A DNA stretch of 64,000 nt from positions 2,543,919 through 2,607,918 of the forward strand of contig JAVSMO010000001.1 of the NCBI GenBank assembly GCA_032027165.1, in the 5' to 3' direction. The translations under genes were made by a program, and so were the position numbers. How positions within the stretch are numbered: the first letter of the stretch is position 1; the number at the start of each line of letters is the position of its first letter. Below, one piece after another: positions 8,832 through 19,426 of this stretch. Source of the DNA: Denitratisoma sp. Its GTDB lineage: Bacteria; Pseudomonadota; Gammaproteobacteria; Burkholderiales; Rhodocyclaceae. Below the pieces are notes generated by a model. The model saw only the letters and a program-made list of their open reading frames with translations. It did not search any database and was not told the DNA's origin.

Positions 8832-9252
8832 CGGCCGTCTCCGGGCACAGGCTGGTGTAATCCCGCCAGATGCAGCGGTCCATCACCACCGTCATGCCGC
8901 CGGCGACCGCCTTTGCGGCGGCTTCATCGTTGATCACGCCATCCTGCAGCCAGAGGCGCTTGATTCCGAGCTGCAGGCATTCGTCGACGATCCGGCCGAC
9001 ATGCTCGGGCGCGCGAAAGACGTCCACCAGGTCGATGCTCTCGGGCACCTCGGCGAGCGAGGCGTAGGCCTTTTCGCCCAGCACCGACTCGACCTTCGGC
9101 CGCAGCGGGATGACGCGGTAGCCGAAGCCCTGCAGGGCGCGGGCGATGCGGAAGGCGGGACGGGCGGGATTCGGCGACAGGCCGACGACGGCGATGGTCT
9201 TCACCTCGCGCAACAGGGCGCAGATCGCCTCGGGATCGGGGTTGCGGAACAT
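8821..9252 (-). CDS. CoA-binding domain protein (YccU-like)
   Basis: A 143-residue single-domain Rossmann protein of the CoA-binding family (YccU). It shows the strand-loop [21 protein letters not shown] near the N-terminus, a middle strand YRVIPLRPK, and the ending [13 protein letters not shown] typical of the YccU subgroup. The biochemical role in the cell is unknown. The gene lies between the lipid A acyltransferases and dapF and overlaps dapF, so it is probably part of the same transcript. Confidence 0.85.
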   Translation of the reverse strand: MFRNPDPEAICALLREVKTIAVVGLSPNPARPAFRIARALQGFGYRVIPLRPKVESVLGEKAYASLAEVPESIDLVDVFRAPEHVGRIVDECLQLGIKRLWLQDGVINDEAAAKAVAGGMTVVMDRCIWRDYTSLCPETADAD

Positions 9253-9266
9253 TCCGCAATCTTACC

Positions 9267-10136
9267 TTAATAGGGTCGCTTCTCGCCCTTGGGGCGCGTC
9301 TTGAAGCGCTTGTGCACCCAGTAGTACTGCTCCGGCATCTCGGCGATGCGCTGCTCGATCCAGGCATTCATGCGCAGCGTGTCGGCCTCGATGCTCTCGC
9401 CGGGATAGTCCGGCCACGGCTCGCCCAGCTCGACGACATAGCCCGCCTCGCCCGGCAGCATGCGCGTGATGCAGGGGATCACCGCGGCACCGGTCATGCG
9501 CGCCAGGCGCGACAGGCCGGTGATGGTCGCCGCCGGAACGTTGAAGAAGGGCACGAAGATGGTGTCGCGCTGGCCGTAGTCCATGTCCGGCAGGTAATAG
9601 AAGGGCTGCCCGGCCTTCATGCCGCGGATGGCCTGGCGCACGCCCTCCTGGCGCGACAGCAGTTTCGAATGGCCGAAGCGCAGGCGGCCCTTGTACAGCG
9701 CGGCATTGAAGTAGAAATTCTTCTGCTGGGCATAGATGCTCACCATGTCGAGTTCCAGGGTGAGCCGCGTCCAGCCCATGTCGAGGCCGACGAAATGCGG
9801 CACGAAGAGGATCACCGGCCTGCCCGCCAGGCCGCGCACCCGCTCCAGGCCGTCCACGCGCACCAGGCGGCGGATATCCTCCGGCGGCGACCACCACAGC
9901 AGGCCCCGTTCGAGGAAGCTGCGGCCGAAGGCACGGAAATGGGCGCGGGCGAGTTGCTCGCGTTCCGCCTCGGCCATCTGCGGATAGCACAGGCGCAGGT
10001 TGGTCAGCGCGATGTGGCGGCGCTCCCGGCCGAAGGCGAAGAGCAGGCCGCCGAACAGCTCGCCCATCGGCGCCAGCCGCTTCAGCGGCAGGAAATGCAG
10101 CAGCCAGATCAGCCCGAGGCCGATTCTCGTCAGCAT
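9267..10136 (-). CDS. Lipid A biosynthesis acyltransferase, second copy
   Basis: Inner-membrane LpxL/HtrB-family late acyltransferase of 289 residues that transfers a fatty acyl chain onto lipid A. An N-terminal hydrophobic helix (IGLGLIWLLHFLPL) anchors it. The catalytic HX4D motif is VPHFVGLD near residue 120, followed by the family segments YAQQKNFYFNAALYKGR, YYLPDMDYG and YWVHKRFKTRP. The ATG at 10136 overlaps the stop of the preceding paralogue by seven bases. A tandem pair normally means one primary and one secondary acyltransferase; which is which cannot be decided here. Confidence 0.87.
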   Translation of the reverse strand: MLTRIGLGLIWLLHFLPLKRLAPMGELFGGLLFAFGRERRHIALTNLRLCYPQMAEAEREQLARAHFRAFGRSFLERGLLWWSPPEDIRRLVRVDGLERVRGLAGRPVILFVPHFVGLDMGWTRLTLELDMVSIYAQQKNFYFNAALYKGRLRFGHSKLLSRQEGVRQAIRGMKAGQPFYYLPDMDYGQRDTIFVPFFNVPAATITGLSRLARMTGAAVIPCITRMLPGEAGYVVELGEPWPDYPGESIEADTLRMNAWIEQRIAEMPEQYYWVHKRFKTRPKGEKRPY

Positions 10137-10984
10137 GGCGGCGGCTCCGCGCCGCGCGGCGCCTTGTAGCGGTTGTAGCCCCAGAGGTATTGCTGCGGGC
10201 AGCTGCGGATGAGGTCTTCCAGCGCCCGGTTGATCGCCGCCACGCGCTCCGCCTGCGTGCCGGCGATCGGCTGCGTCGGCGCGGAAAAGCGCAGGTCGTA
10301 GCCACGGCCGCCCGGCAGGCGCTCGGCGTAGACCAGCAGCACCGTCGTCCGGCCTGTTTCGCTCAGGCGCGCCCCCAGGGTCATGGTGTAGGCCGGCCGG
10401 CCGAAGAAGTCCGCCCACTGGCCCTCGCCCATGCCCGGCACCTGGTCGGGCAGCATGCCCACCGCCTCGTGGCGCTTGAGCGCCTTCAGCAGCAGGCGCA
10501 CGCCGGACAGGTCGGCCGGCGCCAGGTGGAGATGGGTGCCGCCGCCGCGTCCGCTTTCGATGAACGGCTGCAGCCAGGCCTGCTTCGGCCGGCGGTAGAG
10601 CACCGTGATCGGCGTGCGCACGGCAATGTACTGGGCGGTGATTTCGAAGCAGCCCAGATGGGGCGTGAAGAAAAGAAGGCCGTCGCCGCGCTGCAGGGCG
10701 GCCTCGACCAGTTCCCAGCCGGCGGCTTCCCTCACCAGGCCGAGCACCTCGGCTTTCGGCCGCGTCCACAAGTACGGCAGTTCCAGCACGCCGCGCCCGG
10801 CATGGGCCACCGCCGCCGGCAGGATGGCCGCGGCCTCGGCGGGGCCAAAGGCCAGCGCCAGGTTTTCCTTCGTGTGGCGCCGGTAGGTCGGCGAGGCGAG
10901 CCAGGCGGCCCAGCCGAACAGGGCGCCGAGGGCATGCAGCAGGCGGAGGGGAAGGCGGCCCAGCAGACGGAAAAGCAATGACAT
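10130..10984 (-). CDS. Lipid A biosynthesis acyltransferase, first copy
   Basis: LpxL/LpxM-family acyltransferase of 284 residues, starting MSLLFRLLGRLPLRLLHAL with a membrane helix. The catalytic HX4E motif is HLGCFE in TPHLGCFEITAQY near residue 105; YRRPKQAWLQPF and LPDQVPG are the other conserved blocks, and WGYNRYK ends the domain. An upstream in-frame ATG (11077) would add an Arg-rich stretch with no family match and would run across the metK promoter, so the internal ATG at 10984 was chosen. It is the first gene of the minus-strand run and is divergent from metK. Confidence 0.87.
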   Translation of the reverse strand: MSLLFRLLGRLPLRLLHALGALFGWAAWLASPTYRRHTKENLALAFGPAEAAAILPAAVAHAGRGVLELPYLWTRPKAEVLGLVREAAGWELVEAALQRGDGLLFFTPHLGCFEITAQYIAVRTPITVLYRRPKQAWLQPFIESGRGGGTHLHLAPADLSGVRLLLKALKRHEAVGMLPDQVPGMGEGQWADFFGRPAYTMTLGARLSETGRTTVLLVYAERLPGGRGYDLRFSAPTQPIAGTQAERVAAINRALEDLIRSCPQQYLWGYNRYKAPRGAEPPPC

Positions 10985-11002
10985 TCGACAAAATACCTTG
11001 GT

Positions 11003-11031
11003 TTGACCCGGCAAGGATCGAAAATTATAAT
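11003..11031 (+). promoter_or_regulatory. Sigma-70 promoter of metK
   Basis: TTGACC at 11003-11008 and a perfect TATAAT at 11026-11031 are separated by 17 bp. Transcription would begin near 11038, leaving a leader of about 140 bases before metK. The promoter lies in the divergent region between metK and the acyltransferase pair. Confidence 0.75.
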
Positions 11032-11123
11032 TGCGTTTCCGCCGAGTTAATGGGACTTCACGAGTTCCCCAGGACAACTTGCAGGGCGGTTAACAAATTC
11101 TGCTAAAGCGTCACCTGCTCGTT

Positions 11124-11156
11124 TTCCCGGGGCCGGTAACGTCGGAGCACCGGGAA
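11124..11156 (+). promoter_or_regulatory. Hairpin in the metK leader
   Basis: The arms TTCCCGG (11124-11130) and CCGGGAA (11150-11156) can pair and end about 10 bases before the GGAG ribosome site of metK. The leader matches no SAM riboswitch class I recognise. A role in metK control is only possible, not shown. Confidence 0.35.
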
Positions 11157-11178
11157 TAACGCACCAGGAGAAGGACAC

Positions 11179-12345
11179 ATGTCCAGAGAGTTTCTTTTTT
11201 CGTCCGAATCGGTTTCCGAAGGCCATCCCGACAAGGTCGCCGACCAGATTTCCGATTCCGTCCTCGACGCCATCCTGGCCGTCGACAAGCACGGCCGCGT
11301 CGCCTGCGAGACGCTGGTATCCACCGGCCTCGTCGTGATCTCCGGCGAGATCACCACCACGGCGCACATCAACTACCGCGAGATCGCCCAGGAAACCATC
11401 AAGCGCATCGGCTACGACAACTCCGACATCGGCTTCGATTACAAGTCCTGCGCCGTGCTCGCCGCCATCAACCGCCAGTCGCCCGACATCGCCCAGGGCG
11501 TCAACGAAGGCCAGGGCCTCGACCTCGAGCAGGGCGCCGGCGACCAGGGCCTGATGTTCGGCTACGCCTGCAACGAGACGCCGCAGCTGATGCCGATGCC
11601 GATCTACTACGCCCACCGCATCATGCAGCGCCAGGCCGAGGTGCGCCGCGACGGCCGCCTGCCCTGGCTGCGGCCCGATGCCAAGAGCCAGCTGACGGTG
11701 AAATACGTCGACGACAAGCCGGTGTCCATCGACACCGTGGTGGTGTCCACCCAGCACGACCCCGACGTCTCCCACGCCCAGCTCTCCGAGTCGGTGATCG
11801 AGGAGATCATCAAGCCGGTGCTGCCCAAGGAGATGCTCCAGGGCAACGTGCGCTACCTGGTCAACCCGACCGGCCGCTTCGTCGTCGGCGGCCCGCACGG
11901 CGACTGCGGCCTCACCGGCCGCAAGATCATCGTCGACACCTACGGCGGCGCCGCCCACCACGGCGGCGGCGCCTTCTCCGGCAAGGATCCCTCGAAGGTC
12001 GACCGCTCGGCCGCCTACGCCTGCCGCTACGTCGCCAAGAACGTCGTCGCGGCGGGGCTGGCCGACCGCTGCGAGGTGCAGGTCGCCTACGCCATCGGCG
12101 TCGCCAAGCCGGTGTCGCTGATGGTGCACACCTACGGCACCGGCCGCATCGCCGAGGAAAAGATCGAGGAACTGATCCGCAAGCACTTCGACCTGCGGCC
12201 GAAGGGCATCATCCAGTCGCTCGACCTGCTGCGCCCGATCTACCTGAAGACCGCCGCCTACGGCCACTTCGGCCGCGACGAGCCGGAATTCAGCTGGGAA
12301 GCGCTGGACAAGGTGGCGGCGCTGAAGGCCGACGCCGGACTGTAA
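11179..12345 (+). CDS. metK: S-adenosylmethionine synthetase
   Basis: Makes S-adenosylmethionine from methionine and ATP in the cytoplasm. The 388-residue protein begins [20 protein letters not shown], carrying the ATP-binding [11 protein letters not shown] block, and later shows [12 protein letters not shown] (the PPi-binding signature hexapeptide region), [13 protein letters not shown] and [16 protein letters not shown]. All are canonical. It is followed by a strong intrinsic terminator and then by the SAH riboswitch and ahcY, so SAM production and SAH removal are neighbours but separately transcribed. Confidence 0.97.
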   Translation: MSREFLFSSESVSEGHPDKVADQISDSVLDAILAVDKHGRVACETLVSTGLVVISGEITTTAHINYREIAQETIKRIGYDNSDIGFDYKSCAVLAAINRQSPDIAQGVNEGQGLDLEQGAGDQGLMFGYACNETPQLMPMPIYYAHRIMQRQAEVRRDGRLPWLRPDAKSQLTVKYVDDKPVSIDTVVVSTQHDPDVSHAQLSESVIEEIIKPVLPKEMLQGNVRYLVNPTGRFVVGGPHGDCGLTGRKIIVDTYGGAAHHGGGAFSGKDPSKVDRSAAYACRYVAKNVVAAGLADRCEVQVAYAIGVAKPVSLMVHTYGTGRIAEEKIEELIRKHFDLRPKGIIQSLDLLRPIYLKTAAYGHFGRDEPEFSWEALDKVAALKADAGL

Positions 12346-12365
12346 TGCCCATTTCATGGAATGCA

Positions 12366-12393
12366 GAAGCCGCCTTCGGGCGGCTTCTTTTTT
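12366..12393 (+). terminator. Intrinsic terminator after metK
   Basis: A nine-base-pair stem, GAAGCCGCC with GGCGGCTTC, closes on a TTCG tetraloop and runs into six T residues. It begins 20 bp after the metK stop. Confidence 0.9.
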
Positions 12394-12407
12394 GCCCGCG
12401 CCGGGGT

Positions 12408-12435
12408 TTTGTCCAAGCCGGTACGGGCGTATAAT
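12408..12435 (+). promoter_or_regulatory. Promoter of the ahcY riboswitch transcript
   Basis: A perfect TATAAT at 12430-12435 lies just before the riboswitch aptamer; a weak -35-like TTTGTC sits at 12408-12413 with 16 bp spacing. The start would fall near 12442, at the edge of the aptamer, as expected for a riboswitch transcript. Confidence 0.6.
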
Positions 12436-12442
12436 GCGCCGC

Positions 12443-12548
12443 TTCCGAGGAGCGCTGCGAGGCGCCGCATCAGTCGGCCCCCAGGCTCGGTAATGTTTCA
12501 ACGGCGCTCACCTCAACCCGTGCCGGGCACGGGATGGCAGGTGAGTGC
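12443..12548 (+). ncRNA. SAH riboswitch with expression platform
   Basis: The sequence contains the conserved blocks of the S-adenosylhomocysteine riboswitch: CCGAGGAGCGCTGC (12445-12458), CCAGGCTCGG (12481-12490) and ACGGCGCTCACC (12501-12512). CCGAG pairs with CTCGG and GAGCGC (12450-12455) with GCGCTC (12504-12509), a crossing, pseudoknot-like arrangement as in the known class. The class activates SAH-recycling genes when SAH is high, which fits ahcY downstream. A competing helix, GCGCTCACCT (12504-12513) with AGGTGAGTGC (12539-12548), encloses a CCCGTGC/GCACGGG hairpin and would exclude the aptamer pairing; it is probably the off state. Confidence 0.9.
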
Positions 12549-12598
12549 GAAACCCCTCCCCCATCTCCCCCCCCGGCTGCTTTGACAAGGAGCCAAGC

Positions 12599-14032
<1,434 letters not shown>

Positions 14033-14033
14033 G

Positions 14034-14861
14034 ATGGAAAGGACGCTTTCCTTCGAGTTCTTCCCGCCGCAGACGCCGGAAGGCATGGACAAGCTGCGCG
14101 CCGCGTGGCGCCAGCTTGCCCAGCTGAAGCCGGCCTTCTTCTCCTGCACCTTCGGCGCCGGCGGCTCCACCCGCGACCGCACGCTGGAAACGGTGCTGGA
14201 GATCCAGGCCGAGGGCCTGCCGGCGGCGCCGCACCTTTCCTGCATCGGCTCGACGCGGGAGAACGTGCGCGCCGTGCTGGCGCGCTACAGGGAAGCCGGC
14301 ATCCGCCGCATCGTCGCCCTGCGCGGCGACCTGCCCTCGGGCATGGCCGACCCGGGCGAGTTCCGCTACGCCAACGAACTGGTGGAATTCATCCGGGCGG
14401 AGACCGGCGACTGGTTCCACGTCGAGGTAGCGGCCTATCCGGAGTACCACCCGCAGGCGAGGAGTCCGCGCGAGGACCTGCTCAACTTCAAACGCAAGGT
14501 GGACGCCGGCGCCGATTCGGCCATCACGCAGTACTTCTTCAATGCCGATGCCTACGCGCACTTCGTCGAGGCGGCACAGGCGCTGGGGGTCAGCGTGCCG
14601 ATCGTGCCGGGCGTCATGCCGATCGCCAACTTCAGCAAGATCGCCCGCTTCTCGGACGCCTGCGGCGCGGAGATCCCGCGCTGGATGCGTAAAAAGTTCG
14701 AGAGCTTCGGCGACGACAGCGCGTCGGTGCGCTCCTTCGGTCTCGACGTGGTGACGGAGCTGTGCGAGCGGCTGCTGGCCAGCGGGGCGCCGGGCCTTCA
14801 TTTCTACACGCTGAACCAGGCCGGCCTGACGTCGACGATCTGTCAGCGGCTCGGTTTGTAA
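14034..14861 (+). CDS. metF: 5,10-methylenetetrahydrofolate reductase
   Basis: FAD enzyme that reduces methylene-THF to methyl-THF for methionine synthesis. The 275-residue TIM-barrel protein begins MERTLSFEFFPPQTPEG, has FFSCTFGAGGSTRDRTL, the flavin-contact stretch IVALRGDLPSG, AAYPEYHPQARS with ADSAITQYFFN after it, and PIVPGVMPI. It starts one base after the ahcY stop, so it is translated from the same riboswitch-controlled message. The stop codon touches a reverse-orientation copy of the dispersed GACTGACTTT word. Confidence 0.96.
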   Translation: MERTLSFEFFPPQTPEGMDKLRAAWRQLAQLKPAFFSCTFGAGGSTRDRTLETVLEIQAEGLPAAPHLSCIGSTRENVRAVLARYREAGIRRIVALRGDLPSGMADPGEFRYANELVEFIRAETGDWFHVEVAAYPEYHPQARSPREDLLNFKRKVDAGADSAITQYFFNADAYAHFVEAAQALGVSVPIVPGVMPIANFSKIARFSDACGAEIPRWMRKKFESFGDDSASVRSFGLDVVTELCERLLASGAPGLHFYTLNQAGLTSTICQRLGL

Positions 14862-14870
14862 AAGTCAGTC
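14861..14870 (-). repeat. Dispersed word GACTGACTTT, copy 4 (reverse)
   Basis: Perfect reverse-orientation copy between metF and the DMT transporter, touching the metF stop. Confidence 0.7.
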
Positions 14871-14884
14871 TCGGCAGTACGGCG

Positions 14885-15772
14885 CTAACCCTTCCTCACG
14901 CTTACCAGCAGCACGCCGGCGATCACCAGCCCCGCGCCGGCGAGCTGGCTGGGCGACATCGCCTCGCCGAGGATCGCCCAGCCGAGGAAGATGGTGATGA
15001 CCGGCCCCAGCGTGCCGACCAGCGCCGCGGTCGGCGCGCCGATGCGGCGCAGCGCCTCGGCCTGCAGCCAGATCGGCAGCACGGTGGACACCAGGGCCAG
15101 GGCCAGGCCGTCGAGGTACGCGCGCGGCGGCACCGACAGCGCCGCGAGCGGGCGCGTCGCCGCGAAGTGGCCGAGCACGAACAGGCAGGCGAAGATCGAG
15201 GCGAAGGCCGACAGGCGCATCGCGCCGATGCGCGCCACGACGTGGCCCGAGCCCATCCAGAACAGCGCATAGCTCACCGCGCTGGCGAACACCCACAGGC
15301 TGCCGACAATCAGGTTGCGCGACGCGCCGGCAAAAGTCAGGTCGTGCGACACGGCGAGGCCGATGCCGGCGTAGCACAGCACCAGCGCGCCCCAGGCCGC
15401 CGGGCGAATCTTGTGGCCGAGGAACAGCGCCGAGAACAGCAGCACCAGCGTCGGGTAGGTGAACAGGATCAGCCGCTCGAGGCCGGCGCTGATGTACTGC
15501 AGGCCGAGGAAGTCGAACAGGCTCGACAGGTAGTAGCCGACAAGGCCCAGCGCCGCCAGCCACAGCCAGTCTCGCTGCGTCAGGCCGGCGGCGCCGCTGC
15601 GCCAGGCCATGACCAGGAACACCGGCAGCGCGAAGCCCATGCGCAGCGCCAGCAACGTCACGGCGTCGGCGCCGTGGGCGAGGCCGAGCTTGACGAAGAT
15701 GGCCTTGAAGGAAAACGCGACGGCCGACAGCACCGCCAGCAGCAGGCCGGCATTGCCGGCGCCGAATGTCAT
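14885..15772 (-). CDS. EamA/DMT superfamily transporter
   Basis: Inner-membrane protein of 295 residues with about ten hydrophobic segments arranged as two EamA repeats, starting [22 protein letters not shown] and with the second repeat from about residue 150. Transport is proposed for small metabolites, but the substrate cannot be told from sequence. It is convergent with metF, 23 bp away, and its start ATG overlaps the stop of the HerA-like gene by one base, so both are on one transcript. Confidence 0.85.
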   Translation of the reverse strand: MTFGAGNAGLLLAVLSAVAFSFKAIFVKLGLAHGADAVTLLALRMGFALPVFLVMAWRSGAAGLTQRDWLWLAALGLVGYYLSSLFDFLGLQYISAGLERLILFTYPTLVLLFSALFLGHKIRPAAWGALVLCYAGIGLAVSHDLTFAGASRNLIVGSLWVFASAVSYALFWMGSGHVVARIGAMRLSAFASIFACLFVLGHFAATRPLAALSVPPRAYLDGLALALVSTVLPIWLQAEALRRIGAPTAALVGTLGPVITIFLGWAILGEAMSPSQLAGAGLVIAGVLLVSVRKG

Positions 15773-17268
15773 CAGCGCCGGGTGCCGCCCAGTATCGAGC
15801 CGAGCACGCCGCGCACGATCTGCCGGCCCAGGTTGGAGCCGATGGCGCGGGCAGCGCTCGTCACCGCCGCCTCGGCCACCGACTGGCGGCGCCGGCCCGA
15901 GCCGCCGCCGAGCAGGTCGCCCAGCCCGCCGAGGAGGCCGCCACCGCCTGGCTGCTGCGGCGGCGCCTGGGGCGGCGGCGCGGCGGCGGCTTGCGCGGCG
16001 CGCGCCTTGAGGATCTCGTAGGCGGATTCGCGATCCACCGCTTTCTCGTAGACGCCGGCGACGAGGGAGTTCTGCATCAGCTGGCGACGCTGCGCATCGG
16101 TGATGGGGCCGATCTGGCCCTGCGGCGGCACGACAAAGGCGCGCTGGACCACGCCGGGACGGCCCTTCTCGTCGAGGCAGGAGACCAGCGCCTCGCCGAC
16201 GCCGAGTTCGGTGATGGCGGCGACTTCGTCGAGGCTGGGGTTGTCGCGCATGGTCTCGGCGGCCGCCTTGACTGCCTTCTGGTCGCGCGCGGAGAAGGCG
16301 CGCAGGGCATGCTGCACGCGGTTACCGAGCTGGGAGAGCACCTTGTCCGGCACGTCGGCCGGGTTCTGCGTGACGAAATAGACGCCGACGCCCTTGGAGC
16401 GGATCAGCCGCACCACCTGCTCGATCTTGTCGACCAGCGCCGCCGGTGCGTCGGCGAACAGCAGGTGCGCCTCGTCGAAGAAGAACACCAGCTTCGGCTT
16501 GTCGAGGTCGCCCGCCTCGGGCAGGTTCTCGAACAGTTCGGAGAGCAGCCACAGGAGCAGGGTCGCGTACATCTTCGGCGCCTGCATCAGGCGGTCGGCG
16601 GAGAGGATGTTGATGATGCCGCGGCCGCGGTCGGTCTGGATGAGGTCGGCGATGTCGAGCATCGGTTCGCCGAAGAGCTGCTCGCCGCCCTGCGATTCGA
16701 GCGCGAGCAGGCCGCGCTGGATGGCGCCGATGGAGGCGGCGGAGACGTTGCCGTACTCGGTGGTGAACTGCTTGGCGTTTTCCCCGACGAAGGCGAGCAT
16801 CGCGCGCAGGTCCTTGAGATCCAGCAGCAGGAGGCCGTTGTCGTCGGCCACCTTGAACACCAGGTTGAGCACGCCGCTTTGCGTTTCATTGAGCTCGAGC
16901 ATGCGGCCGAGCAGCAGCGGCCCCATGTCGGAAACGGTGGCGCGCACCGGATGGCCGGACTCGCCGAACGGGTCCCACAGCGTGACGGGGTAGCCCCGGT
17001 GTTCGAAGCCTTCGAGTTTCAGCATCGCCACCCGCTCCTCCACCTTGGCGTTGCCGCCGCCGGGCTGCGAGACGCCCGAAAGGTCGCCCTTGACGTCCGA
17101 CATGAAGCAGGGCACGCCGATGCCGGAGAAGTGCTCGGCCAGCGTCTGCAGGCTGACGGTCTTGCCGGTGCCGGTGGCGCCGGTGATGAGGCCGTGGCGG
17201 TTGGCCATCTGCGGCAGCAGGGCCAGATCGAGTTCGCCGGATTTCGCAATGACGAGCGGCGGGACCAT
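15772..17268 (-). CDS. HerA/FtsK-like ATPase, DUF853 (YjgR) family
   Basis: A 498-residue cytoplasmic P-loop ATPase starting [19 protein letters not shown]. The Walker A motif is GATGTGKT near residue 33, the Walker B is [12 protein letters not shown] near 245, and [12 protein letters not shown] follows as the sensor region. The C-terminal 60 residues are Gln/Pro- and Gly-rich ([18 protein letters not shown]) and end with a basic segment, common in this family. Family members are of unknown function; DNA translocation is inferred from the HerA fold. The open frame extends upstream over yebC but the ATG at 17268, preceded by GGAGAG, fits the family length. Confidence 0.85.
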   Translation of the reverse strand: MVPPLVIAKSGELDLALLPQMANRHGLITGATGTGKTVSLQTLAEHFSGIGVPCFMSDVKGDLSGVSQPGGGNAKVEERVAMLKLEGFEHRGYPVTLWDPFGESGHPVRATVSDMGPLLLGRMLELNETQSGVLNLVFKVADDNGLLLLDLKDLRAMLAFVGENAKQFTTEYGNVSAASIGAIQRGLLALESQGGEQLFGEPMLDIADLIQTDRGRGIINILSADRLMQAPKMYATLLLWLLSELFENLPEAGDLDKPKLVFFFDEAHLLFADAPAALVDKIEQVVRLIRSKGVGVYFVTQNPADVPDKVLSQLGNRVQHALRAFSARDQKAVKAAAETMRDNPSLDEVAAITELGVGEALVSCLDEKGRPGVVQRAFVVPPQGQIGPITDAQRRQLMQNSLVAGVYEKAVDRESAYEILKARAAQAAAAPPPQAPPQQPGGGGLLGGLGDLLGGGSGRRRQSVAEAAVTSAARAIGSNLGRQIVRGVLGSILGGTRR

Positions 17269-17331
17269 CGGCAGGCTCTCCGTAAGTGTAAAATCGCATT
17301 TTATCAGCAGCGATTCGACGAGAGGTTCATC

Positions 17332-18060
17332 ATGGCCGGCCACTCCAAATGGGCCAACATCCAGCATCGCAAGGGGCGCCAGGACGCCAAGCGCGGCAAG
17401 ATCTTCACCAAGCTCATCAAGGAAATCACCGTCGCCGCCAAGATGGGCGGCGGCGACCCCAACGGCAACCCGCGCCTGCGCCTGGCCATCGACAAGGCCA
17501 AGGCGCAGAGCCTGCCCAAGGACACCATGGACAACGCCATCAAGCGCGGTACCGGCCAGCTCGAGGGCGTCACCTACGAGGAGATCCGCTACGAGGGCTA
17601 CGGCATCGGCGGCGCCGCGGTGATGGTGGACTGCCTCACCGACAACAAGACGCGCACCGTGGCCGAGGTGCGCCACGCCTTCTCCAAGAACGGCGGCAAC
17701 ATGGGCGCGGAAGGCTCGGTGGCCTTCCAGTTCAAGCACTGCGGCCAGTTCGTCTTCGCCCCCGGCACCGGCGAGGACAAGGTGATGGAGGCGGCGCTGG
17801 AGGCCGGCGCCGAGGACGTGCTCGCCAACGAGGACGGCAGCGTCGAGGTGATCTGCGCCCCGCAGGACTTCCATGCCGTCAAGTCCGGACTGGAGGAGGC
17901 CGGCCTCCAGGCGGAAGTCGCCGACATCACCCTGAAGCCGCTCAACGAGACCGAACTCGCCGGCGAGGACGCCGCCAGGATGCAGAAGCTGCTCGACGCC
18001 CTCGACGCCCTCGACGACGTGCAGGAGGTCTACACGACTGCCGTCATGAACGAAGGCTGA
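17332..18060 (+). CDS. yebC: YebC/PmpR (TACO1) family protein
   Basis: A 242-residue cytoplasmic protein with the family start [20 protein letters not shown], the stretch ARKITVAAK-type [19 protein letters not shown], and ITRGTG-type [12 protein letters not shown]. The family was first described as transcriptional regulators and is now also linked to translation of difficult (polyproline) sequences. It is divergent from the HerA-like gene by 63 bp and lies three bases before ruvC, the common proteobacterial yebC-ruvCAB order. Confidence 0.93.
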   Translation: MAGHSKWANIQHRKGRQDAKRGKIFTKLIKEITVAAKMGGGDPNGNPRLRLAIDKAKAQSLPKDTMDNAIKRGTGQLEGVTYEEIRYEGYGIGGAAVMVDCLTDNKTRTVAEVRHAFSKNGGNMGAEGSVAFQFKHCGQFVFAPGTGEDKVMEAALEAGAEDVLANEDGSVEVICAPQDFHAVKSGLEEAGLQAEVADITLKPLNETELAGEDAARMQKLLDALDALDDVQEVYTTAVMNEG

Positions 18061-18063
18061 GTC

Positions 18064-18615
18064 GTGGCCGGCGAGACGTCCGCCGCTTCGCCCATCCGCA
18101 TCCTCGGCATCGACCCCGGTCTCAGGATCACGGGGTTCGGCATCATCGAGAAAACCGGCAGCCGGCTCGCCTACCTCAGCAGCGGCTGCGTGAAGACGCC
18201 CGAGGACGGCGGCCTGCCGCTGCGCCTGAAGACCATCCTCGACGGCCTGCGCGAGGTGATCGCCGTACATCAACCGCAGCAGGTCGCCGTCGAGATCGTC
18301 TTCGTGAACGTCAATCCGCAATCCACGCTGCTGCTCGGCCAGGCGCGCGGCGCCGCCATCTGCGCGGCGGTGGACGCCGCCCTGCCGGTGGCCGAATATA
18401 CCGCCCTGCAGGTCAAGCAGTCAGTCGTCGGCAACGGCCATGCCGCCAAGGAACAGGTGCAGCACATGGTGCGGCGTCTGCTCGCCCTGCCGGGCGACCC
18501 CAGCCCGGATGCCGCCGATGCGCTGGCCTGCGCCATCTGCCACGCCCATGGCGGCCAGGGACTGGGCACCCTGTCCACCGCCGGCCTGAGCGTGCGCCGC
18601 GGCCGTCTGCGCTAG
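18064..18615 (+). CDS. ruvC: Holliday-junction endonuclease RuvC
   Basis: Resolves Holliday junctions by paired nicking after RuvAB branch migration. The 183-residue protein begins at GTG 18064, three bases after the yebC stop. The RNase H-like core has [18 protein letters not shown] with the first catalytic Asp, [23 protein letters not shown] with the glutamate, and the C-terminal [14 protein letters not shown] with the Asp pair. The position before ruvA and ruvB supports the call. Confidence 0.95.
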   Translation: MAGETSAASPIRILGIDPGLRITGFGIIEKTGSRLAYLSSGCVKTPEDGGLPLRLKTILDGLREVIAVHQPQQVAVEIVFVNVNPQSTLLLGQARGAAICAAVDAALPVAEYTALQVKQSVVGNGHAAKEQVQHMVRRLLALPGDPSPDAADALACAICHAHGGQGLGTLSTAGLSVRRGRLR

Positions 18616-18646
18616 CTTTCGGAAATTACAGTCCTATTACCTTAGA

Positions 18647-18778
18647 CATCATCCGAATGGATGATGCGCGCCGCCCCCGGATTCGGGTCTAATGCGCTTG
18701 CAGGAAAGTACTTCCTCCCCTGCAAGTTTTCACACACGCCGTCCGTGTGCCAAGCGCCCGCAAGGGCGCTTTTTTTTG
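18647..18778 (+). ncRNA. Run of hairpins between ruvC and ruvA, candidate small RNA ending in a terminator
   Basis: Five stems follow one another: CATCATCC/GGATGATG (18647-18666), CCCG/CGGG (18676-18687), CTTGCAGG/CCTGCAAG (18697-18726), CACACG/CGTGTG (18733-18749), and AGCGCCC/GGGCGCT (18753-18770), the last followed by a T run. The final stem is a clear intrinsic terminator. No protein frame fills the interval. Either this is a structured 3' end of the yebC-ruvC message or an independent small RNA; I recognise no family. Confidence 0.45.
18753..18778 (+). terminator. Intrinsic terminator between ruvC and ruvA
   Basis: The stem AGCGCCC/GGGCGCT with a GCAA loop is followed by eight T residues. 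It separates yebC-ruvC from ruvA, which then needs its own promoter; a TACAAT at 18789-18794 is a possible -10. Confidence 0.85.
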
Positions 18779-18821
18779 CCCCCGCGGCTACAATGGCCCC
18801 CTTCCCATTCGGAGTTCGGCA

Positions 18822-19397
18822 ATGATCGGCCGCCTCACCGGCATCCTCGTCGAAAAGAACCCGCCGCAAATCACGCTGGACGTGGCCGGCGTCGGCTACG
18901 AGGTCGATGTGCCCATGAGCACCTTCTACCACCTGCCCGCCAATGGCGAGAAGGTGACCCTGCATACCCACCTGGCGGTGCGCGAGGACGCGCACCAGCT
19001 CTTCGGCTTCGCCACGGAAGCCGAGCGCGCCGCCTTCCGCCAGCTGCTGAAAATTTCCGGCATCGGCGCGCGCACGGCACTGGCGGTGCTCTCCGGCCTC
19101 TCGGTGGCCGAGCTCTCCCAGGCGGTGGCGGCGCAGGAAGCCGGCCGCCTGACGAAAATCCCCGGCATCGGCAAGAAGACGGCGGAACGGCTGCTGCTGG
19201 AATTGCGCGACAGGATGAAAGGCATCGTCGCCGTCGCCCCGGCCGCGGCCGCCTCGCCCTCCGGCGACATCCTCAACGCCCTGCTCGCGCTCGGCTACAA
19301 CGAGCGCGAGGCGCAGGCGGCATTGAAGGCCCTGCCCGCGGACGTGTCCGTCTCCGACGGCATCCGCCAGGCGCTGAAGTCGCTGTCCAAGGCCTGA
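18822..19397 (+). CDS. ruvA: Holliday-junction DNA helicase subunit RuvA
   Basis: Junction-recognition subunit of 191 residues that recruits RuvB. It starts [21 protein letters not shown] with the OB-fold N-terminal domain. The two helix-hairpin-helix motifs are visible as [17 protein letters not shown] and [19 protein letters not shown], and the C-terminal RuvB-binding domain contains [20 protein letters not shown]. An upstream in-frame ATG at 18747 lies in the terminator stem and was rejected. The permease gene begins 29 bp later, ahead of ruvB. Confidence 0.95.
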   Translation: MIGRLTGILVEKNPPQITLDVAGVGYEVDVPMSTFYHLPANGEKVTLHTHLAVREDAHQLFGFATEAERAAFRQLLKISGIGARTALAVLSGLSVAELSQAVAAQEAGRLTKIPGIGKKTAERLLLELRDRMKGIVAVAPAAAASPSGDILNALLALGYNEREAQAALKALPADVSVSDGIRQALKSLSKA

Positions 19398-19426
19398 ACG
19401 GCGGATACGGATACAATCTCCACCGC

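Noticed and set aside
15772..18321. An 849-residue minus-strand frame extending the HerA-like gene over yebC and ruvC
   Set aside because: Only residues from [10 protein letters not shown] onward match the family; the rest is antisense to yebC and ruvC.
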